Shown: positions 56,385-64,000 of the stretch, one piece after another | How positions within the stretch are numbered: position 1 is the first letter of the stretch | Layout: each line of letters begins with the position of its first letter | Assembly (NCBI GenBank): GCA_963803085.1 | Contig: CAWDLE010000006.1 | Location: 14,423 to 78,422 of the forward strand | From: JACVRW01 sp963803085 | GTDB lineage: Bacteria; Actinomycetota; Thermoleophilia; Solirubrobacterales; Thermoleophilaceae | Length of the DNA: 64,000 nucleotides | Reading direction: 5' to 3' | Position numbers and translations under genes: made by a program | Notes under the pieces: model-generated | Told to the model about the DNA's origin: nothing | Database searches by the model: none | Seen by the model: the letters and a program-made list of their open reading frames with translations, nothing else

Positions 56385-56894
56385 CTAGCCGCTGCAACCA
56401 GGGCGCCCCCAGAGGCCTCGGCCGGCCTCGCGCGCATGGCGCGCGGTCCGCACGAAGAGGTCCTCGTACTCGACGTTCGGAGGGATCGTGAGCGGTTGCG
56501 CGTATCCGCGCGCCACGAGCAGGCGGTTCAGAAAGCGGCCGTCACGCAGCCACACGTACGCGAGTGCACGGCCATACCGGTCGCGCTCCTCGACCCCGAG
56601 CCGGTAGCGCACCTCCGTCCCGAGTGGGACCGTCCGCTCCACGAACGCGGAGGCCTCGCGCCCGAAGCACTCGACCTCGAAATAGACCTCGGGCGTGTCC
56701 ATCCCGATCAGGCGAACCTTCCCGATGCCGGACAGCCACAGCGTGTCTCCGTCGGTGTGCTTGGTGACGCGCGCGGAGGTCAACTGCCCCGCGTCAGCGG
56801 GACGAGCGGAGTCCCCGGCCGTGCTCGCACAACCAGCGAGCATCGACAGAAGGACCATGGAGGGAAGCGCAATTACGGTTCGCAGAGCGAGCAT
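56385..56894 (-). CDS. Thermonuclease-like lipoprotein (SNase fold)
   Basis: A 169-residue exported nuclease. A signal peptide with lipobox (MVLLSMLAGC) is followed by a staphylococcal-nuclease OB fold. The active-site segments are HTDGDTLWL, RLIGMDTPEV, VERTVPLGTEV and EERDRYGRALAYVWL, which carry the catalytic Arg, Glu and Asp residues. It probably degrades DNA or RNA outside the cell. ATG 56892-56894 was chosen; 13 more residues are open upstream. Confidence 0.85.
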   Translation of the reverse strand: MLALRTVIALPSMVLLSMLAGCASTAGDSARPADAGQLTSARVTKHTDGDTLWLSGIGKVRLIGMDTPEVYFEVECFGREASAFVERTVPLGTEVRYRLGVEERDRYGRALAYVWLRDGRFLNRLLVARGYAQPLTIPPNVEYEDLFVRTARHAREAGRGLWGRPGCSG

Positions 56895-56971
56895 GGCAAG
56901 GACGCAGGGAGCGACGCGTGCCCTGGCACGCAAGCGACCGAGGACGCAGCCAGGCGACGCTCTGCGGGCCG

Positions 56972-57427
56972 CTAATTGTCGCTTCCCAGGCGGTCCCAGC
57001 AGTAGAGCTCAACTGCCTCCGCTGCGAGCTCCATCAGGCGCTCGTGGGAGAGCCAGGGAAGCACGGTCGTGAGCGCCTGGTCCTCGCTCACGCCCGCCTC
57101 GAAAGCGTCCTCGCCCTTGAAGCCCGCGGCAATCCGGAGCGCCTCGCGCCGGTGGTCGCCGAGGCGTGAGAACGCCCCGAGCAGGAACTCCTTGTTCGCG
57201 ATCGGCTGGCCGACCTCGAGGGAGGCGTGCCATGCGGCGAGCATCGACAGGTCGTCGTCGTCGAGCTCCTCCACTGCCTTGGCGTAGTGGACCTGAAGCT
57301 CGTCCTCGGGGATCTCGTCGACCCAAGCACGCACAACCTCGCCGAGCAGCTGGCGGCGGGCCTCACGCCCGACGCTCTCCGCTACGACCCGGATCGCTTC
57401 CTGGGGCTCGATGAAACACAGTGGCAT
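56972..57427 (-). CDS. Hypothetical acidic helical protein
   Basis: A 151-residue, mostly helical, acidic protein (AIRVVAESVGREARRQLLGE, VHYAKAVEELDDDDLSMLAAWH, LTTVLPWLSHERLMELAAEAVELY, in fragments). No known domain. TAATGT (57440-57435 on the minus strand) lies seven bases before the ATG, which supports this start over the longer frame. It lies just downstream of the AddA-like gene on the same strand, ten bases away, but has its own promoter. Confidence 0.65.
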   Translation of the reverse strand: MPLCFIEPQEAIRVVAESVGREARRQLLGEVVRAWVDEIPEDELQVHYAKAVEELDDDDLSMLAAWHASLEVGQPIANKEFLLGAFSRLGDHRREALRIAAGFKGEDAFEAGVSEDQALTTVLPWLSHERLMELAAEAVELYCWDRLGSDN

Positions 57428-57437
57428 GGTCGCCACA

Positions 57438-60400
57438 TTAGGACGGGGTCTGGACGGAAAGCCGCAGAGTTTGGTCCGGTTCGTGCACGCAGAGCGCAGC
57501 CCGGCCGGGGCAGTCCGCACATAGCGCGAAATGCGGCTCGGCGGAGGGCTCGAAACGGCCCTCGACCACGCCCTGCGCGCGGCCGAGCAGCTCGCGCTCG
57601 AGCGCTTCCAGGTCCGCCGCCTCGTAATGCGCGACGGCCGGCTCGTCGGGGCGCTCCAGGTAGCAGTGCACGACCTCCACCGACTCCGCCCCGGCCCGCA
57701 GAGCCGCGAGGGCGTAGACGATGCGCTGAGTCGAGTAGTGCTCACTGGTGAGTTCCTCGGGCTCGCGCTCGCCAAGGGCATCGCTCTTCCAGTCGACGAC
57801 GAGGGTGCGGGCGCCTTCGTCGGCGAGGACGTCCACCACTCCGTTCATCAGCAGGCTGCGACCGCCGACGTCGAGTGTGAAGGCGAATGGCAGCTCGGCC
57901 CGCACGCGTTCCGCTTCCGCGACGCGCCCGAGCAGCCCCGAGCTGGCCACCCGCTCGAGCATCCCGCGGACATCCTCCACGTCCGCGGCGAGCGCCTCCA
58001 CCCCATGCAGCTCGATCGCAGCCGCGATCTTCTCGTCGGACGGCACGACCGGCTGGCCGAAGTCCAGATCCTCCAGCAGGCCGTGCACGACCGTCCCGCG
58101 CAGGAGCGCGCTCAGTCCGGGCCGAGCCGGCTCCCCGCCGGGTGGGGCGTCCACGCGCGAGAGCTTCAGCGTCCGCTCGAGGAAGAACCGGTAGCCACAG
58201 CGCCGGTAGGCCTCTAGACCCGAGTAGCTCAGCCGGCTCACGGCCAACGCCCTCGGCGCGGGCGGCAGTCCGAGCTCGAGAAGCGGCTGCTCGTACGCCG
58301 GCTCCTCCTCGTGCTGCGGCGCCGCTGGCGCCCTGTCCTCGGCAGGGAGCACCTCGTCAACCGTCGCGGGCGTGCAGAGGGTCCAGCGCACCGCGACCTC
58401 GCGCCCCTCGCGGGTGTCGGTCTCGATGCCCGTGGCCCCCTCGCTCGGGAGCCCTGCACAGAAGCCGCGCCAGATCCAGCGCATCGGCTCCGTGAGCTCC
58501 GCGGGGTCGGGGCGCTTGGCGAGGTCGGTGGCGCCGCTGAGCACCAGGTGCTTCTCGGCGCGCGTGGCCGCAACGTAGAAGATGCGGCGCTCCTCCTCCT
58601 CGGCGGCGCGCTTCCCCTCCGCCTTGATCTGGGCGAGCTTCGTGCTGTCCACGGCGCCACCGCCCAGGTTGGCGAGCCGCAGGCCGATGCTGCCGTCGTC
58701 CGAGATGCGCAGCTGCCCGTCGTCCTCGCGGCCGTCCTTGCCCAGGTCCGCGAGGCAGACCACGGGGAACTCGAGGCCCTTGGCCCGATGCACGGTCATC
58801 ATCCGCACGGCGTCGAGTGACTCGGCCTCGAGCGGCGCCTCCCCCTCGCGCGCCTGGATCACGTCGCGCTCCGCCACCGCGTCGATGAACCCACGCAGGT
58901 CCCGGCCCTCGTCCGCCTCGTAGTGGCGCGCCATCCGCATCAGCTTGCGCACGTTCGCCATCCGGCGCGTGCCGCCGGGAAGCGCCAGCAGGTGACGGTC
59001 GTAGCCCGTGCGCGTAACCGCGCGGTCGATCAGCGTCTCGAGTGACACCTGGCCGACGATGCGGCGCTCGGCCTCGAACCGCTCGACGAACGCGCGCAGC
59101 CGCTGCCGGTCGCGCTCGGGCAGCGCGCCGGCGAGCTCGTCGGTGGGCTCGCGCACCATCCTCCACGGAGCCCAGCGCGAACGGCGCGCGTGCAGCGCTA
59201 TCAGCGCAGCGGCGTCGAGCGACAGGCCTCCGAGCGGCGAGGCGAGCACCGAGTAGAGCGCCAGCCCGTCGAGCGGATTCGCCAGCGCGGCCAGCCAGTG
59301 GCGCAGGTCGGCCACCTGCTGCTGGCCCCAGTAGCCGCGTCCGCCCACCACGTGAACCGGGATCCCGCGCTCGTCAAGCGCGCGCTCGAACAGGCCCATC
59401 GCCGTAGTCGCGCGAAACAGCATCACCACATCGCCGTACGACCACGGACCCTCGCGCGTGAGCTCGTCGACCCGCTTCGCCAGCAGGCGCGCCTCGGCCG
59501 CGCGCCACGGCGGCGCGCCGTGGAGCGCCTCCCCGAACGGATCGCCCTGCTCCGTCATCTCCTTCCAGGCGTCCCGCGCCCTGTCCACCACGAGGAGATC
59601 CACGCACGGCTGCACGGGCGCCGCCGGCTCGCGCGACCCGGGCGCCTCGCGGAGCGGCTCGAAGCTCTCGCCCCATGCGCGCTCGAACGCGAGGTCGATC
59701 GCGTCGAGCACCTCCCCGCGTGATCGGAAGTTCACGGTGATGCTCTCGGCGCGCCCGGCCGCCTGGGCCTCCTGCCAATGCTCGCGGAACACGCTCACGT
59801 CGGCGTTCCGGAAGCGGTAGATCGACTGGTTCTCGTCGCCGACTCGGAACAGGTTGTCGCGCGAGAGAAGGCTCAGGAGCTGGTTCTGGAGCCGGTTCGT
59901 GTCCTGGAACTCGTCCACCAACACGTGCTCGAAGCGCGACGAGTACGCCTCTCGCAGGCCCTCGTCGCGGCGGAGCAGGTCGCGCGCCACAAGCTCGAGG
60001 TCCTCGAAGTCGAGCGCCGAGCGCTCGCGCTTCGCGCGGGCGTAGCGCTCGCCGTAGAGCTCCAGCAGCACGCGCAGCATCGTGTGGTCGCGATGCTCCT
60101 GCTCGGCCACCTCGAGCGTCCGGAAGGCCGCCAGCGCCTCGCGGTACTCCTCACACGTGTCGCTCTCGAGCGCCCTGGCCTTCCCCTTCATTTCGCTTCG
60201 CGCCTCGATGCTCTCGATCGCGCGCTCGACCGTCACGCCGCCCGGCGCCACGGCCAACTCGGCAAGCGCCGCCAGGGCGGCTGCCTCGAGCCGGTCCGCC
60301 TCCCCGGACGGTTGCGGCGGCAGCGTCTCCTCCAGCCGTGGGTGGCGCTCGCCGCGGCTGCGCAGGTGCGAGTAGGCGGTGCGCACCATGTCCCGCAGCC

Positions 60401-60863
60401 GGTCGGGCGTGTAGGCGGCCACCATCTCGATGCGGTCGCTGTCGCCCTCACCCATGAACTCCTCGAGCGCGCCGTCGAACGCGTCGGCAGCGATGCGCTC
60501 GGCGTCAAGCTCGTCCAGCACCCGGAAGGCGGGATCGATGCCGGCGCTCAGGGCGTGCGCGCGGAGAATGCGAGCGCAAAGCCCGTGGATCGTCGAGACC
60601 CATGCGCTCTCGGCGGCGCGGGCGTCCTCGCGGCGGTCGAGCTCGAGGAAGCGCCGCCGCACGCGGTTTTTCATCTCGGCGGCCGCCTTCTCGGTGAACG
60701 TGATCGCCAGGACCTGTTCGACCTCCGCTCCGTCCTCGGTGACCGCCTCCACGAAGCGCTCGACCAGCACCGTTGTCTTCCCCGTCCCGGCGCCCGCCCG
60801 CACGAGCAGGGAGCCGTCGCGACGCTCGACCGCCCTGCGCTGCTCGGGCGTCAGCTTCCTCAC
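57438..60863 (-). CDS. AddA-like UvrD-type helicase-nuclease
   Basis: A 1141-residue UvrD/Rep-family helicase. Motif I is RAGAGTGKTTVLVERF, motif II contains VDEFQDTNRLQ, motif III GDENQSIYRFRNADV, and motif VI FYVAATRAEKHLVLSG. A C-terminal PD-(D/E)XK nuclease has LVVDWKSD. Cysteines in YRRCGYRFF and CADCPGRAALC resemble an Fe-S nuclease cluster. It forms the motor half of a recombinational end-processing complex with the next gene, joined by a GTGA overlap. Such complexes generate 3' tails for RecA. Confidence 0.92.
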   Translation of the reverse strand: MRKLTPEQRRAVERRDGSLLVRAGAGTGKTTVLVERFVEAVTEDGAEVEQVLAITFTEKAAAEMKNRVRRRFLELDRREDARAAESAWVSTIHGLCARILRAHALSAGIDPAFRVLDELDAERIAADAFDGALEEFMGEGDSDRIEMVAAYTPDRLRDMVRTAYSHLRSRGERHPRLEETLPPQPSGEADRLEAAALAALAELAVAPGGVTVERAIESIEARSEMKGKARALESDTCEEYREALAAFRTLEVAEQEHRDHTMLRVLLELYGERYARAKRERSALDFEDLELVARDLLRRDEGLREAYSSRFEHVLVDEFQDTNRLQNQLLSLLSRDNLFRVGDENQSIYRFRNADVSVFREHWQEAQAAGRAESITVNFRSRGEVLDAIDLAFERAWGESFEPLREAPGSREPAAPVQPCVDLLVVDRARDAWKEMTEQGDPFGEALHGAPPWRAAEARLLAKRVDELTREGPWSYGDVVMLFRATTAMGLFERALDERGIPVHVVGGRGYWGQQQVADLRHWLAALANPLDGLALYSVLASPLGGLSLDAAALIALHARRSRWAPWRMVREPTDELAGALPERDRQRLRAFVERFEAERRIVGQVSLETLIDRAVTRTGYDRHLLALPGGTRRMANVRKLMRMARHYEADEGRDLRGFIDAVAERDVIQAREGEAPLEAESLDAVRMMTVHRAKGLEFPVVCLADLGKDGREDDGQLRISDDGSIGLRLANLGGGAVDSTKLAQIKAEGKRAAEEEERRIFYVAATRAEKHLVLSGATDLAKRPDPAELTEPMRWIWRGFCAGLPSEGATGIETDTREGREVAVRWTLCTPATVDEVLPAEDRAPAAPQHEEEPAYEQPLLELGLPPAPRALAVSRLSYSGLEAYRRCGYRFFLERTLKLSRVDAPPGGEPARPGLSALLRGTVVHGLLEDLDFGQPVVPSDEKIAAAIELHGVEALAADVEDVRGMLERVASSGLLGRVAEAERVRAELPFAFTLDVGGRSLLMNGVVDVLADEGARTLVVDWKSDALGEREPEELTSEHYSTQRIVYALAALRAGAESVEVVHCYLERPDEPAVAHYEAADLEALERELLGRAQGVVEGRFEPSAEPHFALCADCPGRAALCVHEPDQTLRLSVQTPS

Positions 60864-63757
60864 CGCTCGCTCCTGCAGACCGAGGGGTACTTGCAGCCGC
60901 CGTTCCAGTCGCAGCGATCCGGCCGTGAGCAGAGCTCGCCGCTGCGCATGAGCGCGTCCGTCTCGCGGATCCGCCCGAGCGCCCAGTCGAGCTTCTCCTG
61001 GAACTCCTCGGTCTCGAGGCGGTCACCCTGGACCCAGCGCTCTCCGAGCTCGTCGACTTCCTTGGCGACCATCCCGCGCGGGCGCGGATCGTCGCTCCCG
61101 AGCGCCACGTACACGCCGCCGGCGGCACGCAATCCGAGCAGCTTCTCGACGACCAGCATGTAGAGCGCGGCCTGGAAGCGGTTCTCAGGTTCCCAGCTCG
61201 CCACCTTGTAGCGGTCGACCCTCTTGCCGGTCTTGTAGTCGATCACCAGCGCCATGCCGTCGTGCTCGTCCACACGGTCGATGCGTCCGCGCACCCGCAG
61301 GCCGCCCTCGAGCACCACCGGATCGCTTCCCTCCATCCCGAACGAACGCTCGAGCTCGACCGGCTCGAAGCGCGAGTCGGAATCGGCCTCCGAGCGCAGG
61401 AAGCGCAGCAGGTCGAACTCGAGCCGGCGCGTGGCCGCCCGCACGCGGGTCTGCTTCGGCGACAGCTGGAACTGCGTGCTGCGATCGCGCAGCTCCTCGA
61501 GCAATATGCGCTCGGCGGCCGCGAGATTTCCGTGCGTGACCCGCCGCTCGCCCGTCTCCTCGTGCACGCGCCGATAGGTGTGGCTGAGCACCTCGTGGGC
61601 GTATGAGCCGCGCACCATCGCCTCGGGATCCGGCACGAGCTCGTCCGGCTTGAGGAGATCCTCCACGAGCCACTTGATGGGGCAGTCGGCGAAGTTCTCG
61701 AGCGCGCGGGCCGCGACGGCGTCGCGGGCGGACAGCTCCGCCAGCAACGGCTCGGCGCTGAGCGGGGGCGGTTGCGGCACCGGCCGGCGCGGACCTGTGG
61801 CCGCGTGGGCCCGGTCCCACTCCGCCGAGGTTGGGGCGTCCTCGGGTCGCCAGGTGACCTCCGACAGCGAGCGCGTGCGCAGCTCGGCACCGTCCTCGAG
61901 CAGCTCACGCACGTCGTCCACGAAGTAGGACTCGGTCTGGGGGTTACCCTCCTCGTCGCTGGACCGCGAGCTCAGCACGAGCAGCCGCTCGGCGCGCGAC
62001 GCGCAGATGTAGAACAGGTAGCGCTCGCGATCGAGACGGTCCTCGCGGACCGGCAGCAAAAGGCCGCTTGCGCTGGCAATCGAGCGGCGGTCCTCGTCCG
62101 AGAGGAACGGCTCCGGCGAGGCGCCTCGCGGGAACTCGCCCTCCTGCAGCCCGCAGGCGAACACCACCTCGAAGCGGCGCGCCCTGATCGCCTCCGGGGT
62201 GGCCACGTGCACGCGGTCGGGTTGCGGCGTCTCGCCCACGTGCACCTCGAGCTGCTCCAGAACGCGCAGCACGTGCGACGGGTCGGCGGGCCTGCCGCCG
62301 AGCACCGAGCGCAGTTCGGCGAGCGCGCCCTCGGCGGTCCTGAGCGCACGCGCCTCCTCGAGCTGCGGTCCGCTCAGGACGGTTGCCGTGCGCTCGTAGG
62401 GAGCGGCGAACAGCCGCGTCAGTCGGTTCTCGAGCTCGCTGACGAAGGCGTCCGTCGTGCGCGCCCGCGCAAGGCGGTCCAGCTCCTCGAGCGGCCAGCG
62501 GTCCCGCTCCCAGCGCTCGCGCGCGTCCTCCGCGCGGTGCGCGCCGTCGCGCCGCACCTCGGCTTCGAGGCTGTCCGCGAAGCCCGGCACGCGCAGGAGG
62601 CCCGGGGTGCGCAGGTAGGTGAGCAGGTCCTCCGCCGTGCCGGTCGCTCCCGAGGCTCGGATCATTGCGAGCAGGCCGCGGCCGAGGCCGGTGTGCCCGA
62701 ACGGCAGCCTGCGATCGATCGAGTACGGAATCCCGTACGCGCCGAAGACCTGCTCGAGCAGCGACGAGTAGCGCCCGGGATCTCGGAACACCACCGCAAC
62801 GTCGCCCGGCACGACGCCGTCGCGCAGCAGCTCGAGCACGCGCGCGGCCGCGAGCTCCACCTCGGCTCGCTCGCCGCCGGCGGAGTGGAAGGAGACGGCA
62901 CTGCCGGGCTCCACGCGAGCGGCCGGCTCGTCCTCGAACAGCAGGCGCTCCAGGTGGTGGAGGGCGGCGCGCGACTCACCCGCGTAGTGATCGTCGAGCG
63001 GGGGCAACTCGAACTCAGCCGCGCCCAGGCCGAGGAGTCCCTGGTAGGTGGCGGCCACGGCCTTGAACGCCAGCCGTCCGCGCTCGTATGGCAACGAAAC
63101 CGTTACGTCCGCGTCACACCAGTTCGCGACCGTGTCCAGGGCTCGTAGCTCCAGCGCGGTGAAGTCGTCGAACCCATATACGAACATCGGCGTGTCGCCC
63201 CAGGCGCGTGTAGCGCGCAGAGTGTCCACGGCTCGCCACGCGAACAGCTCAGGGTCCAGTAGACCGGCTGCCTCCAACCCCTCGCGGTAGGCGCGGTAGA
63301 GACCGGACACCTCGTCCGCGTAGGCCCGGCGCGGCCCATCGCCGGCCCACTGGCGGAGGCTCCTGGTGAGGTGTGCCGGTTCCACCATCGAACGGTTCAG
63401 CTCGGCCACGAAGCGCGCAGCGGCGCGCACGAAGCCGGGCTGGGCCGCCGACTCGACGAGCACGTTGAGACGCGCGCGGCGGATCGCCTGCTCGACGATC
63501 AGCTCGCGCTGGAAGTCGGACGCCTCGCGGCCGCCGAAGCCGGCTCGAGCGGCCATCTCCCGAAACAGCCAGTCGAAGCGCATGACGCGCGCGCCGAAGA
63601 TCGCGCCGCGGTCGGCAAGCTCGCGCTGCGCGTGCTCAACGTCGGCGACTGTGGGCACCACGAGAATCGGGTCGTCGTCCAGCCGGGCGCGCAGCCCGCC
63701 AAGCACCTCGCCCGCCTTGGCGGCGTTCGCGGGGCCGGTTACGAGCTTGAGCGGCAC
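60860..63757 (-). CDS. AddB-like nuclease subunit
   Basis: A 965-residue partner of the AddA-like helicase. The N-terminus matches an AddB helicase-like domain, but its Walker A is degenerate (TGPANAAKAGEV), so it probably does not hydrolyse ATP. The C-terminal PD-(D/E)XK nuclease has LVIDYKTGKRVD. Its Fe-S cluster cysteines are in FADCPIKWL and in CSRPDRCDWNGGC and YPSVC near the end. Both subunits carry a nuclease domain, as in AddAB. GTG start at 63755-63757. Confidence 0.88.
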   Translation of the reverse strand: MPLKLVTGPANAAKAGEVLGGLRARLDDDPILVVPTVADVEHAQRELADRGAIFGARVMRFDWLFREMAARAGFGGREASDFQRELIVEQAIRRARLNVLVESAAQPGFVRAAARFVAELNRSMVEPAHLTRSLRQWAGDGPRRAYADEVSGLYRAYREGLEAAGLLDPELFAWRAVDTLRATRAWGDTPMFVYGFDDFTALELRALDTVANWCDADVTVSLPYERGRLAFKAVAATYQGLLGLGAAEFELPPLDDHYAGESRAALHHLERLLFEDEPAARVEPGSAVSFHSAGGERAEVELAAARVLELLRDGVVPGDVAVVFRDPGRYSSLLEQVFGAYGIPYSIDRRLPFGHTGLGRGLLAMIRASGATGTAEDLLTYLRTPGLLRVPGFADSLEAEVRRDGAHRAEDARERWERDRWPLEELDRLARARTTDAFVSELENRLTRLFAAPYERTATVLSGPQLEEARALRTAEGALAELRSVLGGRPADPSHVLRVLEQLEVHVGETPQPDRVHVATPEAIRARRFEVVFACGLQEGEFPRGASPEPFLSDEDRRSIASASGLLLPVREDRLDRERYLFYICASRAERLLVLSSRSSDEEGNPQTESYFVDDVRELLEDGAELRTRSLSEVTWRPEDAPTSAEWDRAHAATGPRRPVPQPPPLSAEPLLAELSARDAVAARALENFADCPIKWLVEDLLKPDELVPDPEAMVRGSYAHEVLSHTYRRVHEETGERRVTHGNLAAAERILLEELRDRSTQFQLSPKQTRVRAATRRLEFDLLRFLRSEADSDSRFEPVELERSFGMEGSDPVVLEGGLRVRGRIDRVDEHDGMALVIDYKTGKRVDRYKVASWEPENRFQAALYMLVVEKLLGLRAAGGVYVALGSDDPRPRGMVAKEVDELGERWVQGDRLETEEFQEKLDWALGRIRETDALMRSGELCSRPDRCDWNGGCKYPSVCRSER

Positions 63758-63770
63758 ACGGAGATAGTCG

Positions 63771-64000
63771 CTAGTCCATCGGATCGCCTGCCAGCACGCC
63801 GCTCGCGGCGGCGGCCTCGAGCGCTCCGACGAAGCGCTCGGCCGGCAGCAGCACCGGCGCTTCCTGCAGCTCCCAGCCCCGGTTGGGCCGCATGATCCAG
63901 CGCGCGATCCGGACGTGATCGTCGTCGACGCGCTCGACCCTCAGCTCGTCGCGCAGCTCTCCCGTGCGCCCGGGACTGGCGCCGTGCCGGCCGAGCGCCG
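63771..64000 (-). CDS. C-terminal part of an unidentified protein (partial)
   Basis: The last 75 or so residues of a minus-strand gene that runs out of the window; TAG at 63771-63773. Visible sequence includes GELRDELRVERVDDDHVRIARW, here in part, then MRPNRGWELQEAPVLLPAERF and a short Ala-rich end. It lies 13 bases upstream of the AddB-like GTG and may belong to the same operon. No family recognised. Confidence 0.55.
   Translation of the reverse strand, partial: ALGRHGASPGRTGELRDELRVERVDDDHVRIARWIMRPNRGWELQEAPVLLPAERFVGALEAAAASGVLAGDPMD

Overview
The window is very GC-rich chromosomal DNA packed with short, overlapping genes. The gene content suggests a high-GC actinobacterium, probably of the Thermoleophilia (Solirubrobacterales/Gaiellales) type. 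Pointers are a CysO-CysM-JAMM cysteine pathway, a SufU-type SUF system, a wax ester synthase, an AddAB-like nuclease, ECF sigma factors with membrane partners, and many genes whose start codon lies 6-8 bases after a TANNNT -10 box, as in leaderless actinobacterial mRNAs. The lineage is inference. No tRNA, rRNA, CRISPR array, phage or insertion sequence was seen.

Layout. 0.2-3.1 kb: a hydroxyproline-type catabolic operon (lyase/deaminase, epimerase, FAD oxidase). 3.1-4.9 kb: an ECF sigma factor with a membrane-anchored beta-propeller partner. 4.9-5.9 kb: two copies of a REP-like palindrome bracket a DNA glycosylase. 5.9-10 kb: a HEXXH metallopeptidase, a GAF-GGDEF cyclase and two acyl-CoA dehydrogenases. 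10-16 kb: sulfur transfer and cysteine synthesis (JAMM peptidase, cysM, cysO, rhodanese-E1) mixed with two ferritin-like proteins, tatA, a cupin and a GNAT. 16-19.8 kb: a NarL-type two-component system, ctaG and an SCO protein. 19.8-25.8 kb: an Rrf2 regulator, sufC-sufD-sufS-sufU and a cNMP-domain flavoprotein; sufB sits apart at 34.4 kb and sufT at 46 kb. 25.6-30.4 kb: a cupin and a cyclase with broken frames, an SMP-30-like protein, an ArsR-SRPBCC pair, a methyltransferase and a GST-like protein. 30.5-34.4 kb: an Fbp-type iron ABC transporter with a small lipoprotein, behind an IdeR/DtxR-like iron box and divergent from sufB. 36-49.9 kb: lipase, SpoIIM-like protein, thioredoxin-fold protein, ispH, M28 peptidase, wax ester synthase, hydrolases, lipoate ligase, sufT, HAD phosphatase, TetR and a PNPOx-like protein. 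49.9-56.4 kb: a membrane-tethered sigma/anti-sigma fusion and three prepilin-like proteins. 56.4-64 kb: a nuclease lipoprotein and AddA/AddB-like helicase-nucleases.

Two whole-window signals stand out. First, a TANNNT box 6-8 bases before the start codon recurs at 18 starts. Second, at about eight genes between 25.6 and 56 kb a one-base shift would restore the expected protein and a natural stop or start. This points either to uncorrected indels in the assembly or to real gene decay, and it affects sufB, a cupin, a cyclase, a methyltransferase, the sigma fusion and a prepilin.
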